From: Euleptes europaea
Taxonomy: Eukaryota; Chordata; Lepidosauria; Squamata; Sphaerodactylidae
Assembly (NCBI RefSeq): GCF_029931775.1
Contig: NC_079325.1
Location: forward strand, 38,542,673-38,606,672
Length of the DNA stretch: 64,000 bases
Direction: 5' to 3'
The translations under genes were made by a program, and so were the position numbers. The first letter of the stretch is position 1, and the number at the start of each line of letters is the position of its first letter. Below are positions 1-10,785 of the stretch, one piece after another. The notes below the pieces were generated by a model. That model worked only from the letters and a program-made list of their open reading frames with translations, ran no database searches and was not told the DNA's origin.

Positions 1-1029
1 CCTCCAGCCTGGGTGACTGAACCATTTCTGGCCAAGCTGCTCACTCTATAATGACATCATCATCATCACCAGGAGCCTTAGCTCCACCTATCAGCTTTGC
101 TGGGGAGAGTCCGCCTCTCAGGCTGGAGAATCTACTGAAAACCTGAGCATTTATTTTGAATTTGTACTTCATTTTCAGCTATAGCTCAAACTAGGTTGCG
201 ATACTGTCCCTCTCCTCTTGCCTGACTTTGAATCGTGGGAAAACGGGGAAGATCCTAATATTTCCCAGTCATTGCCTATGGATCTGGCTGGCTTCCTCCT
301 GGTGCTGTGTTGCACCCTGATGGTACAGAATTCTGGAACCTCACCTTCCTGCCTCCTTAACTGTGCTGTGACCTGAAACTGATCCAGCAAAGAACACTGT
401 GTGATCAAGACATAATTCTTTTATAAGGATTAACTCACTTTTGCAATGCTGGAAGCAAGATTTTTGAGTAAAAGGAAGGGAGGGAAGAAAGGAAGAGGGA
501 AAGAAAAAAAGGAAAGAGAACAAATTAAAATGGGCTGCATTGGTAACGTTCACCATTCTATTATTTATGTTGCTACGCTACATAAGTTTGTTAGCAAAGA
601 AGGAGAGTGTCAATAAATATATGTTTCAATTGTGTTGTATTGCTAGGGTGATAGTACCTACCCTTGTTTACTTCAGAACAAAGAAGCAGAAAACAATTTT
701 GTTGACACTGACTGAAAAGTGGAACCGCAAAATGAGGCTATTTGCAGTCTGTAGCTAGAACATCTCCTTTGCATCTCCTCTTCTTGGCCTCCAGAACTAG
801 GTGTGGGTAGTGGGTTTCAGAAGCCTCTTGCTCAAGAGTTATTGCTTGTGCATGCTGTTAAAATAACTTGCATGGGTGCAGCTTAGACTGCATAGATAAT
901 TACCCCAAAATGTAAGTGAAACTGGACTGCAGCAACATCTGCACACATTGTCTGTGGGAACTCCATGCCACAGATTCCTTTGGTATTCCGGTTTGAATTA
1001 GAATTAGAGTTTGAATCTAGTTTGAATTG
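1..1029. other. No recognisable gene or repeat
   Basis: This stretch is unique-looking, moderately AT-rich sequence. The short open frames on both strands have no recognisable motif. A purine-rich patch lies near 465-525. I see no splice-flanked conserved exon here. Confidence 0.4.
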
Positions 1030-1350
1030 AGAACCAACGTGGTGTAGCGGTTAAGAACGGTGGTTTGGAGCAGTGGACTCTGATCTGGAGAACCAGGTTT
1101 GATTCCCCGCTCCTCCACATGAGCGGCAGACGCTAATCTGGTGAACTGGATTTGTTTCCCCGCTCCTACACATGAAGTCAGCTGGGTGACCTTGGGTTAG
1201 TCACAGTTCTATTAAGAGCTCTCTCAACCCCACCTACTTCACAGGGTGTCTGTTGTGGGGAGGGGAAGGTGATTGTAAACTGGTTTGAGTCTTCCTTAAG
1301 AGGTAGAGAAAGTTGGCATATAAAAACCAACTCTTCTTCTTCTTCTTCTA
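1030..1350 (+). repeat. tRNA-derived SINE, family A
   Basis: The element begins with a pol III box A-like stretch (GTGTAGCGGTTAAGA) and has a box B-like GGTTTGATTCC about 50 bases later. The body reads CTGGGTGACCTTGGG, then CACAGGGTGTCTGTTGTGG. It ends in a short CTT repeat. The same body recurs at least ten times in the window on both strands, so it is an interspersed SINE and not a tRNA gene. Family name not assigned. Confidence 0.85.
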
Positions 1351-1657
1351 GAAATCTGCCAGACACAGCCAAGAGCTGAAGTTATGTGGCTCTGAAACCC
1401 AGGGGACATGATGAGGGGGCGGGGATGAGTGGTACCACAGAAAGTAGATTTCTGTTTGTGTTCTGAAAATGAAGCCCCCTTAACTTTATAACCCACCTAT
1501 GTGGGAAAGTAGCATGCAGCTTGGAAGGGCCATAGCTGAAAGATTCATGGCATTGGAGTTGGGTAAGAGTGTTAACTGGAAAGCTTCTGATTCAAATTCC
1601 CCATAATTCTTAAATTTGATATAAGGTATGTGCTGCTATTGGAGGGAAGGCGGCAAG

Positions 1658-1845
1658 TTATAGTCCGATCTCATCAGATCTTGGAAGCTAAGCAAAATAA
1701 GTACTTGGAAGGGAGACCGCCAAGAAAGGCTCTGCAGAGGAAGGCAATGGCAAACGACCTCTGCTTCTCACTTGCCTTGAAAGCCCCTTGCTGGGGTTGC
1801 CATAAGTCGGCTGCAACTTGATGGCACTTTACACATACACATGTG
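1658..1845 (+). repeat. 5S rRNA-derived SINE, diverged copy
   Basis: The head matches the 5S rRNA region GATCTCATCAGATCTTGGAAGCTAAG followed by a shortened GTACTTGGA-GGGAGACCGCC. The tail continues GCAGAGGAAGGCAATGGCAAAC and ends CTTGATGGCACTTTACACA. Box A and box C of the 5S internal promoter are recognisable. The head carries a deletion relative to the copies at 5085 and 46643, so this copy looks older. Confidence 0.75.
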
Positions 1846-2099
1846 GTGCTATACAAAATGCCACAAACAAAAAGACAGGTTTCTGCCTTGAGGGTCTTAC
1901 AGAATAAGTCATGAATTCATTAAGCAGTTTTAGGAGAGCTACTATCCACCTGCATTGTGAAGATAATAGCACTAGCTTTATTTTCCAGGACTATTGTAAG
2001 GATTCCTGAGAAGATGGATGCAAAGTCCTTTGAACAAAATATTTTTGTTAACATCTGCTAAAAAATTTTTTAATATCCAGCGAAAAGATTTTAAGTAAC

Positions 2100-4426
2100 C
2101 TTTCCTTCCTTTCCTTTTATCCCTTAGAAGCTCCTTGATCAATTGATCTTGAGCAGCATATATCTAGTGTTGGAGGGATATAAGGACTGAAACAAATCTT
2201 GCCACTGACAATGTAGCCTTGGGGTCCCTGTCGCTTAGTAAAAAAGGCATTATGTCAGTCACAGAGGCATTGGATTTGTATATTAAAAGGGGGGAAATAT
2301 AGTGTGATCGAAGTTCCTCGTAAAAGCGGCATTCCAAAAGGGCATGGGCTAATGTGTCAATAGAGCCAGAAGAGCAAGGGCAGATCCTGTCTGAGTATGG
2401 TATATTCAGAATTCTGCCCTGCATTACCATAGAAGGGTTAGCATTCAATCTAGCCAAGCAAAAAGCTCTACAGAGACGAGGAGTTGTCAGATAATATGTA
2501 TAGGCAGGCAGACCACGTGGAGGGGGTATTCCGAAGAACTGGGATGAACAGACGCGACGAGCACGAAAAGTAGTGCTGTTATAATCGAGCTCTTTAATGC
2601 GCTTTTTAATTTTGGCAAAAGCTTCAGTTTTCCCAAGATCTGATAACATATCCTGCGAGAAGCCCAGCAATGCCAGTTTCTCATCTAAGATTTTTTGCCA
2701 TGAGGATTTGAAAGGGTCATGCTTCAGAGAAGGTAGGAACCCCTCAGTGCTAAAGCACAGTTTAAGGTGGAGTTTAAAGGCGGCCAACCACGCCCTAGCT
2801 TCAAGTGACATTTGGCCAAACTCGGAACGAAGAGTAACGCCAGCAACACATCGAGGGGCATTTAGGAGTTTTCGTAAGAACTGAAGCAGTGGACGACCTA
2901 TAGATTCATTGATGACTGTAATCCAGATGGCAACACCAAAGAGGATAATTGGGGTAATTTTCAGGTTAAATACCTGAATAGCCCCTGGAATATATTTGCC
3001 ACCTTTGGTGTGAAAAAAATTGACAATAGCACCAACCCCAGGTTTAATTTTGTTGGACACTGCTTTTTGATGGGCATTCCAATTTAGGTTATGGGAAAAC
3101 AGAATGCCAAGGTAAACAAACTCCTTGACTTGGTCATCCTCAAAGCCATCTATTACCCAGCGAAAAAGAGGCATTTTTCTCCTCTTAGTGAAGATCATGA
3201 TCTTAGATTTATGATGGTTTATTTTAAGACCTTCCCTAGAGCAGTACTCAGAAAATGTTTGCAAAGATCTTTTCAAACCAATTCTTGTGCGGGACAGGAG
3301 AACTGCATCGTCAGCATAGAGTAGAATTGGGGTGGAATGGCTTGCAAGCTTTGTGGGGTGGCAAGACTCTGATAAATTGGTTGCCATATCATTCAGGTAT
3401 AGATTAAATAAGAGAGGAGCAAGGAGGCAACCTTGTCTAACTCCCTTGGCCAGTTCAAAAGGCTCAGTTAGTTCTCCTTGGTTGCCACAGCGAACCTGAG
3501 CTGTGAGGTCAGTATGAAATTGCTGAATAAGCCATAGTAACCTCCTATCCATAGTAGAATGTGATAGTTTCAACCATAGCCTCTCCCTCGGGAGGGTATC
3601 AAAAGCTCCCTTAAGATCCATAAAACCCACATAGAGGGTGCCATTTTGGGGGGAGGAATATTTCTCGGCTAGATGGGAGAGCACTAAACAGTGGTCCATG
3701 ACAGACCATCCCCTTCTGAAGCCAATCTGTTCCCAGCCAAGGATGTCATTACTCTCAACCCAGTCCAACAGCCTCTTTAATAAGTAGGAGGAATACAATT
3801 TGCCTAAGCAAGACAAAAGGCTGATTGGACGATAACAGCTTGGGTCAGAGCGCTGACCTTTTTTAAAGATTGGGACGATAATGGTATGTCTCCAAGATTT
3901 TGGAATAGCTCCTGATGCATTAATTTGTATGAATACAGGAGCAAGAATGTTGGCCCACCATTCGCTGTTGACTTTAAAAAGTTTGTAGGGAATTAGATCA
4001 GGACCTGGGGCTTTGCCTGAGCGTAGGCGATCAATGAGCGGTTTAATGTCCTTAGGAGACACATCTGGCCAGGAATTCAGCAAAATAGAAGGTGCTACAG
4101 GTATAAGACCCTGGTTTTCCACAGAGTAGGAGAAGAGGCTCTTGAAGTAAGCTACCCAGACCGAAGACGGGATACATGCGGGGACTCTGACATAGCCATT
4201 ACTTAAAGAATTCACAGTCCGCCAGAAGGTTGAATTATCATTGTTGTTTATAGCTGTAATCAAGCTCCTCCAATTTTTATATAGGGCCTCTTTTTTCCTC
4301 CAGTTTACCAAGTCCTTGTAGTTCTTTTTAATAGTTAACAATTCCTTCAATACTGAAATAGTGTTGTTCCTTCTGAATTCTCTATGTTTCCTGGTTATTG
4401 CTCGTTTGAGTAGTCTACACTCGCGG
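2100..4426 (-). mobile_element. Non-LTR retrotransposon (LINE), 5'-truncated, recent
   Basis: A minus-strand LINE is bounded by an 11 bp target-site duplication, TTTTAAGTAAC, at 2089-2099 and 4427-4437. It is truncated at the 5' end inside the reverse transcriptase region. Its 3' end is not poly(A) but a purine tail of the form GGGATAAAAGGAAAGGAAGG. Two further copies of the same family, at 41019-41626 and 55800-55941, share the same 3' end. The long open frame and perfect duplication point to a recent insertion. The clade is uncertain: it encodes an RT and a C-terminal CCHC knuckle and no restriction-like endonuclease is visible, so an I/Jockey-group LINE such as Vingi is my best guess. Confidence 0.85.
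2164..4350 (-). CDS. LINE ORF2 fragment: reverse transcriptase
   Basis: This 728-codon open frame encodes a non-LTR reverse transcriptase and the C-terminal part of ORF2. Visible motifs are GFRRGWSVMDHC near residues 205-216, FMDLKGAFDTLPR near 243-255, the GVRQGCLLAPLLFN block near 305-318, and the catalytic YADD box near 345. A CPCSSG...H...C zinc knuckle lies near residue 660. The frame stays open upstream of the first methionine to the truncation point near 4426, so this methionine is internal and not a real start. The APE endonuclease that should precede the RT is missing. There is no internal stop, which is unusual among the repeats here. It is transposon coding sequence and not a host gene. 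Confidence 0.85.
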   Translation of the reverse strand: MKELLTIKKNYKDLVNWRKKEALYKNWRSLITAINNNDNSTFWRTVNSLSNGYVRVPACIPSSVWVAYFKSLFSYSVENQGLIPVAPSILLNSWPDVSPKDIKPLIDRLRSGKAPGPDLIPYKLFKVNSEWWANILAPVFIQINASGAIPKSWRHTIIVPIFKKGQRSDPSCYRPISLLSCLGKLYSSYLLKRLLDWVESNDILGWEQIGFRRGWSVMDHCLVLSHLAEKYSSPQNGTLYVGFMDLKGAFDTLPRERLWLKLSHSTMDRRLLWLIQQFHTDLTAQVRCGNQGELTEPFELAKGVRQGCLLAPLLFNLYLNDMATNLSESCHPTKLASHSTPILLYADDAVLLSRTRIGLKRSLQTFSEYCSREGLKINHHKSKIMIFTKRRKMPLFRWVIDGFEDDQVKEFVYLGILFSHNLNWNAHQKAVSNKIKPGVGAIVNFFHTKGGKYIPGAIQVFNLKITPIILFGVAIWITVINESIGRPLLQFLRKLLNAPRCVAGVTLRSEFGQMSLEARAWLAAFKLHLKLCFSTEGFLPSLKHDPFKSSWQKILDEKLALLGFSQDMLSDLGKTEAFAKIKKRIKELDYNSTTFRARRVCSSQFFGIPPPRGLPAYTYYLTTPRLCRAFCLARLNANPSMVMQGRILNIPYSDRICPCSSGSIDTLAHALLECRFYEELRSHYISPLLIYKSNASVTDIMPFLLSDRDPKATLSVARFVSVLISLQH

Positions 4427-4437
4427 TTTTAAGTAAC

Positions 4438-5084
4438 AGGAGAGATCTCTGTTTGAGGTCCTGGAGAGCAGCTGCCTATCAGGTGGGTTGTACTTAGAGA
4501 TATGAAGGCCTGGAGAGAGACAAAAACTAGAAAAATTGATGGGGGTTCCCTAAGGACTTCTTCAATTTTCCCAATGGAAAATCTGGGGAAATGCTGGCGG
4601 GGGGGGGGAAATCCTGTTTTGGAATGAGTGAAATGCTTTTTAAGACAAGGTTTTTAAGACAAGGTTTTGCAGACTCAAAATGTGTAGCACAAAAATATTT
4701 ATTAAGACAACCTAAAGTATTTGGTAATGATAATTGCTATGTATATTGTAAACATGTATCTCGTATTTTGAATGATATGTTTATTGTTTAAAAGTGGATA
4801 ATTTGGTAAAAATTTATGTATTTGATAATAAATATATTATTAAAGACTTCGATGTTTTCAAAGTTATAAAGCTTAACTTGATAGCCAAAACGTGCTGGAA
4901 GTTTTATTGTGACTATACAAGCACATTTCTGACCAAATCATAAACTTGCTTTTTTAATTTTAATTTTTTCCCTCTCAGATACTAAGGTAACATAGAGTGC
5001 GGCAGTAAGCATTCTCCCCCTCGAGTATTGGGTATATTTCCATTTTTGCTTGTAGAAAACCTAGGCAGTTACACTTCCAAATTC
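4438..5084. other. No recognisable gene
   Basis: AT-rich sequence lies between the LINE and the next SINE. It includes a G-rich run near 4600 and no motif I can support. The short open frames look random. Confidence 0.35.
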
Positions 5085-5315
5085 CATGTGTGTGTGTGTA
5101 AAGTGCCGTCAAGTCGCAGCCGACTTATAGTGACCCCTTTTGGGGTTTTCATGGCAAGAGACTAACAGAGGTGGTTTGCCAGTGCCTTCCTCTGCACAGC
5201 AACCCTGGACTTCCTTGGTGGTCTCCCATCCAAATACTAACCAGGGCTGACCCTGCTTAGCTTCTGAGATCTGACGAGATCAGGCTAGCCTGGGCCATCC
5301 AGGTCAGGGCTCCAA
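5085..5315 (-). repeat. 5S rRNA-derived SINE, young copy
   Basis: Read on the minus strand, the element starts CCTGACCTGGATGGCC and passes through GATCTCGTCAGATCTCAGAAGCTAAGCAGGG and GGATGGGAGACCACC. These are the 5S box A and box C regions. The tail runs to GACTTGACGGCACTTTACACACACA. It is very close in sequence to the copy at 46643-46862, so both inserted fairly recently. Confidence 0.85.
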
Positions 5316-5518
5316 ATTCCATACATATGCCAAATAGTATATAAATGATGCATTTAATATTATTAAACAGTAAAATAAGTTTAGACTTGATGAGAAAGCA
5401 AGTATTGCATGCATTTAAGTTTTCCCCCAAATATCAGTTCCCCCCACCCCAACAACAACAAAAACTGGGGGGAAAGCCCAGTCCCTCCCTGGCTTCAAAA
5501 TTTCCAGAAAGTTTGCAT

Positions 5519-5596
5519 CTCTAGCTGTAACTGACTAAATGAAACTCTAGCTGTAACTGACTAAATGAAACTCTAGCTGTAACTGACTAAATGACT
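5519..5596. repeat. Tandem repeat, about 26 bp x 3
   Basis: The unit CTCTAGCTGTAACTGACTAA plus ATGAAA occurs three times head to tail. The copies are almost identical. This is a small minisatellite. Confidence 0.9.
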
Positions 5597-5703
5597 CCTC
5601 ATGGAACTGAGGATGGTGAAAAGCTAGCGATGATGGTGAAATGGAACTTCTATGTATGGGCTTGAATGTCTTCATAACCAAAGACTTTAAAAAAATTGAA
5701 ATA

Positions 5704-6142
5704 TAAGAACATAAGAAAGGCCCTGCTGGATCAGACCAAGGCCCATCAAGTCCAGCAGTTTGTTCACACAGTGGCCAACCAGGTGCCTCTAGGAAGCCAC
5801 AAACAAGACGAGTGCAGCAGCACCATCCTGCCTGTGTTCCACCACACCCAAAATAATAGGCATGCTCCTCTGATACTAGAGAGAATACGTATGCAGCATG
5901 ACTAGTATCCATTCTAACTAATAGCCATGAATACCCCTCTCCTCCATGAATATGTCCACTCCCCTCTTAAAGCCCTCCAAGCTGGCAGCCATCACCACAT
6001 CCTGGGGCAGGGAGTTCCACAATTTAGCTATGCGTTGTGTGAAAAAATACTTCCTTTTATCTGTTTTGAATCTCTCACCCTCCAGCTTTAGCAGATGACC
6101 CCGTGTTCTAGTATTATGGGAAATCAGTTCTCTCTCACACAC
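5704..6142 (-). mobile_element. CR1-like LINE 3' fragment
   Basis: The minus strand encodes the typical CR1-group ORF2 C-terminus: KYFFTQRIAKLWNSLPQDVV followed by SLEGFKRGVD. The plus strand reads the matching 3' UTR (CTGGATCAGACCAAGGCCCATC). It is 5'-truncated and encodes no enzyme domain beyond this tail. Confidence 0.75.
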
Positions 6143-6169
6143 CCCATTTTTAGCAGCATTCAGGGGTGG

Positions 6170-6874
6170 ATACGGTTGCCAGCTCCAGGTTGGGAAATTC
6201 CTGGAGACTTTGGGGGTGGAGCCTGAGGAGGGTAGGGTTTGGGGAGGTGAGGGACTTCAGTGTGGTATAATGCCATTGAATCCACCTTCCAAAGCAGCCA
6301 TTTTCTCCAGGTGAACTGATCTCTGTTGCCTGGAGGTCAGTTGTAATAGCGGGAGATGTCCAGCCACCACCTGGAGGCTAAGTAATCAAAGATTAACACC
6401 TGCTACTCATTGTATCCTATTTGGGAACGTTGTAAATTATTGAACTTGTCTATGCAACCATGTACTGGAGAATGAATATCCTTGTTTGGAAATCATAAGA
6501 TATGAGATATTAATTCTACATGGTATGCTTCTTTTCTTCATCCCTATGGAGATTATTACCACTGGCTTTGAAAGCTTGCATTGAAACAAGTGTACTTGTT
6601 AAGACGCAAATTAAACGGGACTGAGGAAGACTTGAAACGATCGTATCACTGTTTACCTTCTCTTCTTTTGAAGACATCCAAGCTGGATTGACTGTGACTG
6701 CTACTCTTTTGTAGACACTCACCTTTGGATTGATTGTTACTCTCTTGTAGACACTTACCTTGGATTGATAGTTACTGTATAATATGTGATGCTTGCTTAT
6801 GCTTATTACACTTTTTGAGCATTTGGCTGTAGTGATTTGTTCTGTACCACCTGGAGGCTGGCAACCCTACAAAG
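6170..6874. repeat. Interspersed short element E, split by an insertion
   Basis: The two ends, 6170-6379 and 6846-6874, belong to a repeat found also at 18288, 19677, 30436 and 33100. Typical pieces are GGTTGCCAGCTCCAGGTTGGG, CAGCCATTTTCTCCAGGTGAA and CACCTGGAGGCTGGCAACC. The ends are roughly inverted, which suggests a non-autonomous DNA element. The class is not certain. Confidence 0.6.
6380..6845. mobile_element. 466 bp insertion with 14 bp target duplication
   Basis: This segment interrupts element E and is flanked by the exact 14 bp repeat ACCACCTGGAGGCT (6366-6379 and 6846-6859). It has no poly(A) tail and no terminal inverted repeats that I can see. Internally it carries two diverged copies of a motif around TGTAGACACT-ACCTT-GGATTGA. 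The family is unknown to me; the duplication length suits retroposition. Confidence 0.6.
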
Positions 6875-7780
6875 GAGGCAATGGGTAAACATATGCTGGT
6901 TGCTGCTGCTGCTGTCTGGGTCTGAGATGACCAGCCTTGTGAGGCAGCCGCCACCATTGGGGCCCATCTCACTTTGCTCCTGCACCATGTTAATGTTCTA
7001 ATCTGCCCCAGCAGCCCCAAGAAGTAATGTGGCCGTTGGGCTGAATTTGGCTAGCTGGGTCCCAAGAGACACTAGCCTGAGGAGGTGACCCAAACCTGGA
7101 AGCCTAATTCCTTCTCTCCGGTCCCTTCGTTCTACCAGAGCTTTGCCTCCAGCTCAGCCAAGCTTCTCAAGCATCAGAGAGAAGCAAGAGAACAAACACC
7201 CAGAGCAAGGGAGCGACAAGAAATGAAGCAAGCCTTCCCAGCACCACTCATGGAACACTGTGTGCCTGACACTGTTTGTTCACAAGAGCTTACCACATCA
7301 TGTGTGGGAAGCCCTCCCAGTGTGAGATTTGTTTCAAACCACATCCACAAGAAGCTTTTCTTCCTCAGGTATTTTTAATAAATGTCTGGGGGTTGACTGG
7401 AGCCAGGGCTCCTATGGGAATGCCATTCTTAGGATCATGTGAAACCACAACAAAGAGTGCCTCTGATCATCTGCAGAGTCCCTGTCCTTTGCCACCAAGG
7501 AACCACACCCAAAACATGCTCATATACACACGTGGGATTGGGGTCACACCAGAGCCCCAGCACCTCTCTTTTTTCTGTTATCAATAGGTTGATGGCAGAT
7601 GCCCCCTGATTCTACACGGTAACCTGGAACACCAATGAATGGTAACACTGCATCTTTTCATGGCTGGCTTACTGAATAGTTAGGAGAATACAATGGCATA
7701 ATAATATCATTAATATAGTATTTTCAGAATTCAGATCAATTCATAGTTATCTTGTAATCATTACAATATCCCTGTAAGGA
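6875..7780. other. No recognisable gene
   Basis: I see no conserved exon or repeat here. Two open frames of about 100 codons (7085-7378 and 7276-7587) overlap in different frames and show no domain. Composition is balanced. Confidence 0.35.
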
Positions 7781-8025
7781 AGAAGAAGAGTTGGTTTTTA
7801 TACGCCGATTTTCTCTACCTTAAGGAGTCTCAAAGTGGCTTACAATTGCCTTCCCTTCCCCACAACAGGCACCTTGTGAGGTAGGTGGGGCTGAGAGAGT
7901 TCAGAGAGAACTGTGACTAGCCCAAAGTCACCCAGCAGGCTTCATGTGGAGGAGTGAGGAATCAAACCCAGCTCTCCAGATTAGAGTCTGCCGCTCTTAA
8001 CCTCTACACCGAGCTGGAAGGCCAG
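7781..8025 (-). repeat. tRNA-derived SINE, family A
   Basis: This is a minus-strand copy beginning on the plus strand with AAGAAGAAGAGTTGGTTTTT. It keeps the CACCCAGC and GGAATCAAACCCAGC (inverse box B) blocks. It ends near the box A end with CTCTTAACCTCTACACCGAG. Confidence 0.85.
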
Positions 8026-8465
8026 TATTTTTACCCCCAACTTGCAGATGGGAGACTGAGACTGGGGGAGGTGGAGAAGCACTTTGCCTAAGGCTCCCTA
8101 CTGAGTTTGGGGCTGAGGTGAGATGGGAAGTAGGTTCAGGGCCTCCTCCTGGGTGAACCCTCCCTGTGAGCTCTCTGATCAGCCACAGTATGGCCCCGTG
8201 GTTGTTTTTTTCCCTTCTGGCTGTGGTTCCAGGGTTACTAAATGCCCTCTCTGAGGAGATGCCAAGAAGGGGGGCAAACTACATGTCACACTGGAAACCT
8301 GTGATCACAACACTTGATGGGGAAAAAATACAGGTTCAGGGGCTCCACATTTGATCAGAGAAGCAGCACTGGATGTGTTTAACCTTACCTTACCTTATTT
8401 TACCTCTACCCAAACTGCATCCTCACAGTGGGGAGAGTACAAATACAGAAGTCATAGCCTGTTTC

Positions 8466-8545
8466 TTGATTTATTTATTTATTATTTGCCTTTCTACATT
8501 ATAGGAACTCAAGATAGCTTACATTGTAAATCATAATAAAATACA
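8466..8545 (-). repeat. Short interspersed repeat remnant
   Basis: A TTTATTTATTTATTATTTGCC start is followed by CTCAAGATAGCTTACA. This resembles the inverse 3' end of a common sauropsid interspersed repeat, also seen at 40246. Only the end is preserved. Confidence 0.4.
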
Positions 8546-10475
8546 TAAAAACCACTAGGAATGATGTTGAAAGAAGACTTTGCCTTGGGGTGGGGTATTT
8601 TGAAACCAAGCTGTACAGGTCTTACTGTACTTGCTTCAATTCAGACTGCCTTGTCTGTTCTTCCAAATGACAATGTTAGAAGACTACAATTTTCGCACAT
8701 AGTAACTTCTGTCTATGAGAGTCTGAGTTTAGATTCTACAGGTCGACCAGCGTGTTGAGAGGCAGCTTGACATCCAGAGACTCTTACCAAAAGAGGAGCG
8801 AGAAGGACAGGAAGTACTTTGAGACAGCAGATCTGGATTTTCCAGCAGAGAACACCACCCATAGATGAAAGAGGTTCACAACGATCAGAACAACAAGGTC
8901 AGACATTTATTAAACAACAAACTCAACCTTCCTTTCCCAGACCTCAATATAATAAGAAAACAGATCCTGGAAGTGAGAAAAGTTTACCAGGAGGTCAAGA
9001 GGGACCAAAAGGATATAGCCTGAGACAAAATGTTAAACGACCGGATTGGTATGGAAATCAAGAACGGAGAACCCCAAATCCATATAGACGTGGGAAACCT
9101 TCTATTCCACCTGTTGAAGAGAGGTAGGCTCCTGTAGGGCAACCACAGCCACAACAAGAGCACAGAGTTCAACAAGTTCAACATGGAAATTCTCGTCCAG
9201 TACAACAATCATCAAATGAGGGTGGTCCGAGACACTCAAGCTACAATAACATGTCTGCCCACCAGTTGGAGGACGTAACAGGAGACTCCAGTGGAGGTGA
9301 CCACGGTAACCACCATTAATGGCGGTAAGGACTAAGATTTGTATTTTTTCATTTTAACTTTAGATGGAAGAAAAATACAAACTGAAGTAATGTTTTATGA
9401 AGGAATACAAGTTATAGTTTCCATTAAAGATGTTCCTTGGAGGATGAATTCAAGTTTAACATTGACTATTAAGTTACCAATAGAACAATATCAGGAAAAA
9501 ATAATTCAAGATTCTCAGTTGTCTGAAAAAGGATGCTTACAATTGAAACATCTTTTTCATCAATATGATAAAGTTTTTCAGAAATGGGAAAATCAAACAG
9601 GTCATGTGAAAGACTTACAATTTCATATTGCTACAGGTACAACATTGCCTAAAGCTCAAAAAACAATATTATATTAATCAAAAAGGCAGACCAGACATTC
9701 AAGTTGTTATTAATGATTTATTGACTCAAGGAGTTTTAATTCCAAGAAGCAGTCCAATGAATTCTCCAGTGTATCCTGTACCTAAACCTGATGGAAGAAG
9801 GCAAATGGTTGTTGATTACAGAGAAGTAAATAAAGTTACACCTGTAGTTGCAGCACAGAATAGCCATTTAACTGGAATGTTACACAACTTAATTCGACAC
9901 AAGTTTAAGACTACTTTGGACTTAAGTAATGTTTTTTGGTCGTGTCCAATCTCTCCAGATAGCTATTGCATAACGGCTTTCACTTGGGAAAGTAAACAAT
10001 ATGCATCCACACGCCTTCCTCAAGGGTTTTTTAATTCACCTGCGTTGTTTTCTGGGGATGTCATTGAAACTTTACGTGAAGTTCCTAATGTATTTGTATA
10101 TGTTGATGACATTTATTTTTGTCCACTGAAGAGGAACACTTACAGGCATTGGTTACAAGCATAGTTACTGACAGTAATTATTTAGCTAGATGTTTCAATG
10201 AGGACATGGACACATGAATTTCTAATGGATTCATGAACAATAAGAAGAAACCTCTACAACACACTGGTAGATGGAAAACTATTGCACACATTGCTAAAAG
10301 CTGCCCAGATATCCAAGTGATACATGAGCCAAGGCATAGACTAATGGGATCTTCCCTACATACACAGGGAAACATAACAGCTGACATGTTAGCTCAACAA
10401 GCAAGCCATTCTATACATACTGCTGTACATACCAAGCCAGTTACTGATTTACATCTGATTCACTGTCTAGATGTA

Positions 10476-10785
10476 AAAAATAAAAATAAAGGTAAAGGTC
10501 CCCTGTGCATGCACCGGGTCATTCCTGACCCATGGGGTGACGTCACATCCTGACGTTTACTAGGCAGACTTTGTTTACGGGATGGTTTGCCAGTGCCTTC
10601 CCCAGTCATCTTCCCTTTACCCCCAACAAGCTGGGTTCTCATTTTACCGACCTCGGAAGGATGGAAGGCTGAGTCAACCTTGAGCTGGCTACCTTAAACC
10701 GACTTCCGTCGGGATTGAACTCAGGTCGTGAGCAGAGCTTTTGATTGCAATACTGCAGCTTACCACTCTGTGCCATGGGGCTCCT
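10476..10785 (-). repeat. tRNA-derived SINE inserted in the foamy-like element
   Basis: The plus strand reads GGTAAAGGTCCCCTGTGCATG, then CACCGGGTCATTCCTGACCC, GGTTTGCCAGTGCCTTCCCC and GGATTGAACTCAGGTCGTGAG, which contains an inverse box B. Exact 12 bp target duplications, TGTCTAGATGTA, lie at 10464-10475 and 10786-10797. The A-rich tail faces the left flank, so the SINE is on the minus strand. It is the only copy of this SINE family in the window. Confidence 0.85.

Noticed and set aside
10460-10642. Minus-strand 60-codon frame
   Set aside because: It lies mostly in a SINE inserted in the viral fossil.
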